From assembly GCF_014076495.1 (NCBI RefSeq), contig NZ_CP043575.1, positions 2,604,001-2,668,000 on the forward strand: a stretch of 64,000 bases of DNA, written 5' to 3'. The notes under the pieces are model-generated. The model had not been told where the DNA came from. It worked only from the letters and a program-made list of their open reading frames with translations, and ran no database searches. Below, piece after piece: positions 54,499 to 61,592 of the stretch (its first letter is position 1; each line of letters starts with the position of its first letter). Made by a program: the position numbers and the translations under genes. This DNA comes from Comamonas koreensis (GTDB lineage Bacteria > Pseudomonadota > Gammaproteobacteria > Burkholderiales > Burkholderiaceae_C).

Positions 54499-54869
54499 GG
54501 CTTTGGCAACTGGTCGTACTTGGTACTCACTCCTTTAGAGAGTTCGATCGGGTACTTGGCAGCGTTGGAAGCGAGTTTGCTGCTCACTGCGGCATTCAGG
54601 TCAACCCCAAGCACGTCGGCAAGTCGCACAAGGTAAAGCGCGACGTCCGCGAGCTCATCGCGCACTGCTTGGGATGTTTTTGGTGAGGTCGCAGCACTGA
54701 GCGAATCCGCTTCCGACATCCACTGAAATATTTCGGTGAGTTCGCCAACTTCTCCGGAGAGCGCCATGACCAGATTTTTGGGCGAGTGAAATTTATGCCA
54801 ATCTCGCTCTTCAGCAAATTGCCTCAATGCTTGAGCGGCGCCATCAACGTTAACAAGAGTTTTTTCCAC
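54495..54869 (-). CDS. MazG-like nucleotide pyrophosphohydrolase
   Basis: A 124-residue all-helical NTP pyrophosphatase of the MazG/iMazG type. The metal-binding pattern is seen as SGEVGELTEIFQW and, one helix later, RDELADVALYLVRLADVLG. It hydrolyses (d)NTPs to monophosphates. The start is a GTG at 54869 with AGGT upstream. It is the first gene of a two-gene unit with the DUF2075 nuclease-helicase. In such a pair it may deplete nucleotides during phage attack; that is inference. Confidence 0.85.
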   Translation of the reverse strand: MEKTLVNVDGAAQALRQFAEERDWHKFHSPKNLVMALSGEVGELTEIFQWMSEADSLSAATSPKTSQAVRDELADVALYLVRLADVLGVDLNAAVSSKLASNAAKYPIELSKGVSTKYDQLPKP

Positions 54870-55179
54870 GGGTCATACCTTTGGTCTCAGCTTGTGGTTC
54901 AAACTGATCTCGGGATTCGGGCATCCGAAACGATGCTGCCTGCAGCACTAAAGTGCTTCTTCTGCGTGAGAGGGCAACATGTTCGTTTTGAACAGATGAT
55001 AAGGTTATTTATCTGTGTTCTGATGTTTTTGAAGGGCTTTTGCACAGCCCTTCTTCCCTTTGTGCGCTGGTGGATGAAGCGCGTCGGTTCATGCAATGGG
55101 GACTGGCACTGTCAGCAGTTTTTTTCACAGCCTTTGCAACCGCCTGCTGCCGAATGCCTGGAAACGCGGGACATCTCCT
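54870..55179. other. intergenic region, nothing recognised
   Basis: About 310 bp between the MazG-like gene and the broken copy of the small-protein gene. It must carry the promoter of the MazG unit; AT-rich stretches lie near 55000-55035. No gene, hairpin with T-run or repeat was seen. Confidence 0.4.
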
Positions 55180-55656
55180 ATGACGTCCAAGCGCAGACCT
55201 TCTGCATCGCCAACGAGTGGAATGGCACTGGCGCCAACTCATCTATCGGCCCCACTGGCCTACACCAACTGGCCACCCATCTACTGGCGCTATCCCACCA
55301 GCTTGGATGCATCCAGCCCGGATACCGCGCATGTTGATGCCTTCCAGTCCATCGTGGACCAAGACGACCGACCTTTAGACATTCACGACATTTGCAGGCA
55401 ACGTAGGGCCTGCGGCTTTACGGATGACCTGGCGCTAACGGATTGGGAAGCCCAAGCGATCAATACGCGCTTGTATGGCCTGAGTGCCATATCGGCTCTG
55501 CTGATGGGGGCAGATGACGGCAGGTCGTAAAAGTTGAGCAAGTGGCTGCAAGGCGATCTGCATAGCGCTTTGTATGCGCTGATCGAGTATGCGCAGGCGG
55601 TGCTGCATCGGGCAAATGAGAAGGCTGCCGAGGGGCAGAAGGGTCGTGCAGCGTGA
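55180..55656 (+). pseudogene. broken second copy of the 138-aa small-protein gene
   Basis: From MTSKRRPS at 55180 the frame runs 159 codons to a TGA at 55654-55656 but is interrupted by a TAA at 55528-55530 (codon 117). In the intact copy the same position is TTC (GGSFKLSKW against GRS-stop-KLSKW). Downstream of the stop the frame continues homologous to the end (KLSKWLQGDLHSALYALIEYAQAVLHRANEKAAE in pieces). The N-terminal 60 residues differ from the intact copy. It is most simply a decayed duplicate. Confidence 0.75.
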
Positions 55657-55679
55657 GATTACAACAATTTCCCTGCTTA
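55372..55679. repeat. direct repeat copy B (about 308 bp)
   Basis: Second copy of the repeat at 52124-52430, same orientation, about 3.2 kb apart. Confidence 0.85.
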
Positions 55680-55911
55680 TGAGGACCCTGAGCGCTAATA
55701 CGCTGCATTGTCGACCTCACTTGAGATGGACGCCATCGCGCATAAACATCTCTCTCTCCGCTGTGTCTGCTATTGACCGGCCGAGGCGATGGATGCCGAT
55801 GTAGTGCGCCTAGGTTTAACGAGCAGACACTAACGAGTGGGCAGATAACGCGTTTGATCCGATGTTTAACCGCTAAGTTGAGCTTCGAAATCTTGGGCGA
55901 CCCTGCGGCTG

Positions 55912-56352
55912 TTACGAATAAACATGCGTAAGGAATTTACTGACGAGACGATTTGCTAAGTCTCTGGGAAAGCCCATTTTTTCATCACACTGTGTCAAAG
56001 CTTGTTCCGGTGTAAATAGCTCTGTATGTGAAAAAACCTTTTCCAATGGACTTGGGTGCATTGCAAAAATAGGGGCATTGTATTCGGGAAACTGATGTGC
56101 AGTAGGGTCGAGAACACAGCCATTTGCTTCAACCCAAAAATGCATTCCGTAACCAGACGCTTGTGTCCCTTTAACAACTAAAACATCTAATTGATGATCC
56201 AGTTTTTGAAGGATGGCCGCAAGCATTGCACTGGTTGACTCACAGCTGTTTACAGGGTAAGTGCTAATGAAGGGAATGCCCCGGACACCCTTTAAGCTTT
56301 CAAAAAATGGAATTGCACACAGAAATATTTCATTCAGTTGTTGGTTGGTCAT
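55912..56352 (-). CDS. possible Cys-His-Asp hydrolase (transglutaminase-like), 146 aa
   Basis: I do not recognise the family with certainty. The sequence has a cysteine at the start of a helix (C37, NSCESTSAMLAAIL), then a histidine on a strand (H71, GMHFWVEANG) and an aspartate shortly after (D82, CVLDPTAHQF). This order and spacing mirror papain-like and transglutaminase-like enzymes. The AT-rich composition matches the reverse transcriptase upstream on the same strand, 333 bp away, so the two might act together. The start at 56352 has TGAGAA upstream; an ATG at 56421 lacks a site. Confidence 0.6.
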   Translation of the reverse strand: MTNQQLNEIFLCAIPFFESLKGVRGIPFISTYPVNSCESTSAMLAAILQKLDHQLDVLVVKGTQASGYGMHFWVEANGCVLDPTAHQFPEYNAPIFAMHPSPLEKVFSHTELFTPEQALTQCDEKMGFPRDLANRLVSKFLTHVYS

Positions 56353-56684
56353 GGGAATTCTCACTGATGGTTCTTGGAAGAGTTGCTCTTGCAAGACTTG
56401 TCCAAAAGCGTTTGGCGCCATGCACTAAATAGTCTCTGCGAAGCATGTTGCTGACCCTCTTAATCCGCACCTCAAGCGCCTTCATATGTAGCTCAGGAGT
56501 AAACCTCCTGCGGCTTTATTGATGGGCATAGCTGCAGATATTGCACCAACGGTCCAATCAAGCTAGCCGTGCTTTCGTCGCGACATTGATACTTCCGATT
56601 TATATTCAATGTGATACCTGCGCTACGCCTAGGTGCATGTCAACTCGCTTTTTCTATTGGCTCAATAAATTGCTCGATGCTGAT
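56353..56684. other. gap between reverse transcriptase and hydrolase-like gene
   Basis: About 330 bp, AT-rich, no gene or hairpin with a T-run seen. It may hold a promoter for the hydrolase-like gene. Confidence 0.4.
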
Positions 56685-57889
56685 TTATCTAAGACCTAGC
56701 AGCCATTGCGCGTCTATACTGAGAGTAGCGGCAGAAATGCCAACATTATTCAGAACTTTTTTAATAACCCCATTTGTCCAGTGGCTCATCTGATTTTCTA
56801 ATTCTTGAATATTATCGCAGTAATCGTAACAGGCGCTATAAGCATTCTTTTTTGAATCTAATACGGCTTGTAATTTTCCGAGCGTAAGGTTCTTTGATTT
56901 CAACTCTGAAATGCCGCATAGATTATAGAAGCTTCCTTTGATGTCTAGAAATTGCTTCTTCCCAACCAGAAGAGAGTAATTTCCTTTCCCATCTGGAGAA
57001 AGCTCGACGCCTAAAAATGAAACCGAATCATCTGGGCCTGCAATTACACTCTTGCTGCTTTCTTCTATATCTGGAATGCTAAGCTCTAACTTAGCTAGCC
57101 GCTCCTTGCATTCTTGGTGAATGGCAATGGCTTGATCTTTGCTCTGACAGAAAAATATTAAATCATCTGCATAGCGAATGGCTTTTATATGAGATTTTAT
57201 GCAGTATTTGTCAAAGTCGGATAGCATTAAATTAGCAAAAAATGGCGAGAGAGGCATCCCTTGCCTAACACCTTCTCCAAATTTAATGCCTGCTTGCTTT
57301 ATTTGAATCGATTCCGATCTAGGGCCCAGCTTGATTTCGCAATGCATGGCCTGCTGCAAGAGGTTGTGAATTGAGCGCTGCCTTATTTTTTTTGCACCTC
57401 TTCTTCTAGGAGCGGACGCTTCACCCGGTCAAAGAATTTTTGGATATCAGTCTTGAAAACCCAGGGGGAGGATTCTCTAAGCTCTTTTGCTTTTTTTACA
57501 GCGGAAACTACCCCTTTTTGCTCATCTGTTCTTGGTATAAAACCATAACTAATCTCATTGAATAGCCAGGCTTGCGATTTGGCAATTCTATCCAAGATTG
57601 CTCTTTGAACAATGCGATCGGCGATAGTCGGGACGCAGATAATTCGTCTCTTATTTTTTATCGGATCGTGAAGAATAATTGGTTTTAGCTGAGAGAATTG
57701 AAAAGAATCGCTTTTCAATCTCTTGGAAAGAGACAAAAGCTTGGAGTCAATATTTTCTGCGAATGAATTTATTGATACTCCGTCTACGCCTTGAACTTGT
57801 CCAGAGGGGCGACCAAGTCGGCCTTTGGAAATATGGCTAAAAGCTTGCCGCAGGCCATCTACGTGGGAAATTTCGGATAAGTAAGTCAA
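56685..57889 (-). CDS. reverse transcriptase, split by a frameshift at a run of eight A
   Basis: Two frames together encode one reverse transcriptase of about 401 residues. Frame 1 (57889-57383) has the early blocks GVDGVSINSF, RRIICVPTIADRIVQRAILDRI and the catalytic block WVFKTDIQKFFDRV. Frame 2 (from about 57392 to 56685) has GVRQGMPLSPFFANLML, the catalytic RYADDLIFF and VSFLGVELSP, then a helical thumb-like tail. Frame 1 ends VQKK-stop at the A8 run; a -1 shift there (or one extra A) gives VQKKIRQRSIHNLLQQAM and a continuous protein. The blocks fit prokaryotic group II-related, retron-like or defence (UG/DRT) reverse transcriptases, but I cannot place the class. No maturase or endonuclease domain is present. 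Confidence 0.8.
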
Positions 57890-57945
57890 TTCTCTGATCG
57901 CAATCGGCTAAAAAATGCCCCTGAGATTGCCAGATTTAAGACAGG

Positions 57946-58080
57946 CCACCGAGCACCACTTCTGCGCGTACACGCAGTTGCACTGTGCTTTGTCCGGTGT
58001 ATGTGCTCGCCGCTTCGCAGCGTTGAGAACATTGTCGCCGAGGTTCGTCGTTCTGCAACCGCCACGTGAACACACTAGCG
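57946..58080. repeat. 135-bp direct repeat, copy 1
   Basis: From CCACCGAGCACC to CACACTAGCG. Identical to copy 2 except two adjacent bases (GT at 58034-58035 against CG). Contains internal inverted pairs CTGCG/CGCAG and GAGCAC/GTGCTC, so it can fold. Confidence 0.95.
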
Positions 58081-58314
58081 CTCACGCATGCGGCGAAAAT
58101 GCAAATCAAACTCATTCGTACCTTCATCGCAACACTCCAAGTGTATTGAATATGCAGGATGCGGGCGCGAAATTTCGCCACGGCACCCATCTGCGGCGTT
58201 TCGCGCGCCTCTGACGGGTCAGTTCCGTCCACCGCATCCACGCCTCGGCCTGTTGCATAACGACCTCTATCAGCCCGCGTAGCTTCAGGGGCCACGAGCT
58301 GCACCTCGATCAGA

Positions 58315-58449
58315 CCACCGAGCACCACTTCTGCGCGTACACGCAGTTGCACTGTGCTTTGTCCGGTGTATGTGCTCGCCGCTTCGCAGCGTTGAGAACA
58401 TTCGCGCCGAGGTTCGTCGTTCTGCAACCGCCACGTGAACACACTAGCG
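58315..58449. repeat. 135-bp direct repeat, copy 2
   Basis: Second copy in the same orientation, offset by 369 bp, 133 of 135 bases identical to copy 1. Confidence 0.95.
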
Positions 58450-58589
58450 GGAGAACTGGGTGTAAGTATCGCATATTTTTAAGAGAGGAATTACACGTCC
58501 AGGATGGGCACTGGTTGGTTCGCAATCGCGGAATTGACCACGTGCTGCATACTATTGCCGCGCCGCACATGCGGGACGGATGATCGCGT

Positions 58590-58715
58590 TTAGACGTCGT
58601 TGGCAGTAGAGCCAACACCAAGATTGAGCTTGTCATCCTGGAGGCTCGCTCGTAATCCAAAAGCCGTAGTTATTTTGTCGGTACGATTGATTTCATAGAC
58701 TATGCCTCGCGCCAT
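58590..58715 (-). pseudogene. possible small gene or gene remnant, 41 aa
   Basis: The frame MARGIVYEINRTDKITTAFG leading to LNLGVGSTANDV reads like the C-terminal part of a real beta-rich protein, and the same frame extends a few codons upstream of the ATG (LDVALGEAL) before a stop. Likely a fragment left by recombination in the island. Family unknown. Confidence 0.3.
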
Positions 58716-59282
58716 TAGTGCCTCGCCCAGGGCCACATCCAGCTACAGTTCTTGCAGCTTCGCTATCTTCCGACAGAGGCTAGAAAACAGTATTACTGGT
58801 TCGCCTTGGTCAATCAATGTGGCTGCTGTGCCGTTTGGCATTGATTGCCTTGAGACTTGAAGGCTGCGACTCGACAGTAATTGACCTTCGTACAGCGGTA
58901 CTAGCACCCGCACAAGATAAGCCAGATCTCATCGTAGATACAGGAGATTTAGTGCACGAGGCCGTGCTGTCCTCTCAAGATTTCGATTGCTTACAAAAGT
59001 GCGCGCCATCTTTGCACTTTACACGCATAGCTGGCTTTTCAGAAAGCCACTCAAATGGACTGGCGTTTCACGTTGCTGGTTGTACGGTGTAAGTGCAACG
59101 TGTGCTTGTACTGGCTAGGCTCTGTGCAATGCGTTAAACCTTGGGTAGCAGAATTTCCTGAGAAACGTTGATAGTTGGACGCTTAACAATGGGAGACTAA
59201 CGTTGGGGAAGTTGCCGAGGCGGGTATAAAGATGGAATGAAGCTTCCCATATGCTCTCTGACAAGCATTGAATTCAATAGAA

Positions 59283-59316
59283 AAACCGCCCTAGTCTGTG
59301 AAGACTAGGGCGGTTT
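59283..59316 (-). terminator. intrinsic terminator after tRNA-Thr
   Basis: A 15-bp perfect stem (AAACCGCCCTAGTCT and complement) with a GTGA loop; on the minus strand it is followed by TTTTT-type sequence. It ends the tRNA transcript. Confidence 0.85.
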
Positions 59317-59331
59317 CTTATTTCGGAATTT

Positions 59332-59407
59332 TGGTGCCGGAGAGATGAATCGAACACCCGACCTTCTCATTACGAATGAGCTGCTCTACCGACTGAGCTA
59401 CACCGGC
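59332..59407 (-). tRNA. tRNA-Thr (anticodon CGT)
   Basis: On the minus strand the sequence folds as a complete tRNA: acceptor GCCGGTG with CACCGGC-type complement (CTCCGGC and CACCGG pairing), D-arm GCTCAGTCGGTAGAGC, anticodon loop TTCGTAA giving CGT for codon ACG, T-arm GGGTGTTCGATTC, and an encoded CCA end. It closely resembles Escherichia coli thrW. Its 3' end faces the accessory island to the left, the normal geometry for integration at a tRNA gene. Confidence 0.95.
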
Positions 59408-59460
59408 GTTAGAGAGAAATTATAGCGTGAAATTTTTGCTCTCAGACCAAATTGCAGAAT

Positions 59461-60468
59461 TTATGCTTCGGTGTGGTAGCGGGTGATGCGCTCGACCTCG
59501 TTCTTCGAGCCCAGGACCACGCTGACGCGCTCGTGCAGCTTGGTGGGCTTGATGTCGAGGATGCGTTCGCGGCCGTTGGTGGCGGCGCCGCCGGCTTGTT
59601 CTACCAGCCAGCTCATGGGGTTGGCTTCGTACATCAGACGCAGCTTGCCGGGCTTGTTGGGTTCGCGCTTGTCCCAGGGGTACATGAAGACGCCGCCACG
59701 GGTGAGGATGCGGTGTACGTCGGCCACCATCGAGGCGATCCAGCGCATGTTGAAGTCCTTGTTGCGGGGGCCTTCCACACCGGCCAGGCATTCGTCCACA
59801 TAGCGCTTGACGGGGGCATCCCAGTGGCGCATGTTGCTCATGTTGATGGCGAATTCCTTGGTGTCTTCGGGGATGCGCACGTTCTCCTGGGTCAGCACAA
59901 AGCTGCCTTGCTCGCGGTCCAGGGTGAACATGGCCACGCCGTCGCCAAAGGTCAGCACCAGGGTGGTTTGTGGGCCGTAGACGCAGTAGCCGGCGGCCAC
60001 TTGCTGGGCGCCTGCCTGCAGAAAGTCGTCTTCGGTCACGCCAGGGTGGCCTTCAGGCTTTTTCAGCACGCTGAAGATGGTGCCGATGGACACGTTCACA
60101 TCGATGTTGGACGAGCCGTCGAGCGGGTCGAACATCAGCAGGTATTCGCCTTGCGGGTAGCGGTTGGGCACCAGGTAGATGCTGTCCATCTCTTCGGAGG
60201 CCATGGCGGCCAGGTGGCCACCCCATTCATTGGCTTCGATCAGCACTTCGTTGGCGATGATGTCCAGCTTCTTCTGCACTTCGCCTTGCACGTTCTCGCT
60301 GCCGGCGGTGCCCAGCACATCGCCCAGTGCGCCTTTGTTGACGCTGTGGCTGATGCGCTTGCAGGCGCGGGCCACCACTTCGATCAGCAGGCGCAGCTGG
60401 GCGGGGATGAGGCCGTCTACGCGTTGCTGCTCGACAAGGTAGCGGCTGAGGGTGATGTTTTTCTTCAT
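59461..60468 (-). CDS. fbp: class I fructose-1,6-bisphosphatase
   Basis: A 335-residue FBPase class I. Landmarks are [17 protein letters not shown], the metal site [50 protein letters not shown] ([18 protein letters not shown]) and [14 protein letters not shown] at the C-terminus. It removes phosphate from fructose 1,6-bisphosphate in gluconeogenesis. The ATG at 60468 has GGAG 8 nt upstream; the longer open frame upstream lies in the TPR gene's end. Its stop is 53 bp from tRNA-Thr, so read-through transcription into the tRNA is possible. Confidence 0.97.
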   Translation of the reverse strand: MKKNITLSRYLVEQQRVDGLIPAQLRLLIEVVARACKRISHSVNKGALGDVLGTAGSENVQGEVQKKLDIIANEVLIEANEWGGHLAAMASEEMDSIYLVPNRYPQGEYLLMFDPLDGSSNIDVNVSIGTIFSVLKKPEGHPGVTEDDFLQAGAQQVAAGYCVYGPQTTLVLTFGDGVAMFTLDREQGSFVLTQENVRIPEDTKEFAINMSNMRHWDAPVKRYVDECLAGVEGPRNKDFNMRWIASMVADVHRILTRGGVFMYPWDKREPNKPGKLRLMYEANPMSWLVEQAGGAATNGRERILDIKPTKLHERVSVVLGSKNEVERITRYHTEA

Positions 60469-60506
60469 GGGTGGAACTCCTTCAAACTGGGTCAATCTGG
60501 GTGGGC

Positions 60507-61592
60507 TCAGCGCTTGGGCTGGCGCGGTGGCTGTTGGGGCGGCTGCTGCGGCGGGGGCGCCGCTTCGCGGCCATTCAGCTCGTCGCGCAGCTGCTCGGCG
60601 CGGGCCAGGTGGTCGCTGTGCCCTTGGGCGCGGGCATATTGCGCATAGGCGCTGAGCCACTGCTGCGCCTGCTGCGGCTGGTTTTGCTCATGGGCCAGCA
60701 CCATCAGCTGGAAATAGCTGTCGTACACGGTGGCATGGTCGCCTGCGCTGATCGCAATCTGCAGGCGCTCTTGCAGGTAGTTGCGGGCGGCGTCCATCTG
60801 GCCGAGCATGTAGCTGTTCTGCGCCAGGTTGGCCAGCAGGCCGCGCAGGCGCGGCGTCTCGCCCAGCGCTAGCAGGCGCTCGCGCGCCACAGGCAGCAGC
60901 TGCTGGTTGGCCTGCAGGGCCTGGCGGTACTGGCCTTGCTCGTGCAGCACATAGCCCAGGTCTTCGTACACGCCCAGTATCTGCAGCTGGGTAGGGTAGT
61001 CGGCCGCCTGCGGGATGGGGGTGCTGTTGTCCCAGCGCATCTGCGCGGGCAGTCTGGCAATCTCTTGCAGCGGGTAGCGCGTGATAAGCGTTTGCGCCTG
61101 TTTAAGCGCTGCCTCATAACGCCCGCCTTCGGCCAGCCAGCGGATGCTGGCAATGCTCAGCTCCAGATGCTGGTAGGCCCATTGCGGATCGCTGGGCTTG
61201 GGCATGGCCACCAAGGCCTTTTGTGCCACCTGGCCCGCTTCGGCAGGCATGGCGCGGCGGCTGAAGACGGTGGCCTGCGTGTAGTAGAGGCGGAAAAAAT
61301 CCAGCGCCGGCGCCTTGGTGCGCTTGAGTATCGGCTCAAGCGCCTGCAAATCGGCGCTCATCGCGCTGCCGCTGAAACGGCCGCCTTCGCTGAACACGGC
61401 GGCATAGAGCGGCGCAAAGCGCTTTTCAAAATTGTTGCTGGGCGTGACCGCCAGGCCTTCGGGCGCGGCGGTGGCCACCGCCCCGGCGTTGCGGCCGGTT
61501 TGGGCGCTGGCCAGCAAGGGCATGGCGGCAGCCAAGCTGGCCAGGGCGGCAATGCCCTGGGCCAGCAGCTGTTGGCGCATGCCTTGGCGCAT
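60507..61592 (-). CDS. exported TPR-repeat protein
   Basis: A 361-residue protein with a signal peptide ([23 protein letters not shown]) and helical repeats of TPR type: [79 protein letters not shown]. The C-terminus is Pro/Gln-rich. It probably acts as a periplasmic scaffold; no specific function is evident. Its ATG overlaps the stop of pepN (TGATG), and it precedes fbp by 38 bp, so pepN, this gene and fbp form one transcription unit. Confidence 0.8.
   Translation of the reverse strand: MRQGMRQQLLAQGIAALASLAAAMPLLASAQTGRNAGAVATAAPEGLAVTPSNNFEKRFAPLYAAVFSEGGRFSGSAMSADLQALEPILKRTKAPALDFFRLYYTQATVFSRRAMPAEAGQVAQKALVAMPKPSDPQWAYQHLELSIASIRWLAEGGRYEAALKQAQTLITRYPLQEIARLPAQMRWDNSTPIPQAADYPTQLQILGVYEDLGYVLHEQGQYRQALQANQQLLPVARERLLALGETPRLRGLLANLAQNSYMLGQMDAARNYLQERLQIAISAGDHATVYDSYFQLMVLAHEQNQPQQAQQWLSAYAQYARAQGHSDHLARAEQLRDELNGREAAPPPQQPPQQPPRQPKR

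Larger units (their letters stand above)
57890..59331. other. gene-poor region upstream of the reverse transcriptase
   Basis: About 1.4 kb with two 135-bp direct repeats (57946-58080, 58315-58449), a leftward terminator before the tRNA, and no confident gene. A minus-strand frame spanning both repeats (58442-57936) translates the repeat twice and has a signal-like stretch between, but is best viewed as passing through repeated DNA. A possible remnant at 58715-58590 minus encodes 41 residues ending FGLRASLQDDKLNLGVGSTANDV. A 91-codon plus frame at 58817-59092 is unsupported. Since it lies upstream of the reverse transcriptase on its strand, an RNA partner could be encoded here. Confidence 0.45.

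Noticed and set aside
57936..58442. A 168-codon minus-strand gene across the two repeats.
   Set aside because: It encodes the same 45-residue segment twice because of the DNA repeat and has no recognised domain or ribosome binding site; kept only as a note.
57946..58449. CRISPR array or integron attC sites.
   Set aside because: Only two copies of 135 bp with a 234-bp spacer, no cas genes and no integrase; the conserved attC core pattern was not seen.
57946..58449. Template/variable repeat pair of a diversity-generating retroelement.
   Set aside because: The two differences are not adenine-specific and no variable-protein gene of the C-type lectin kind is nearby.
58817..59092. A 91-codon plus-strand frame.
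   Set aside because: No start signal, no family and flanked by remnants; likely chance.
51571..59331. Insertion sequence or prophage remnant with transposase/integrase.
   Set aside because: No transposase, integrase, terminase or capsid motif was found in any frame I read.
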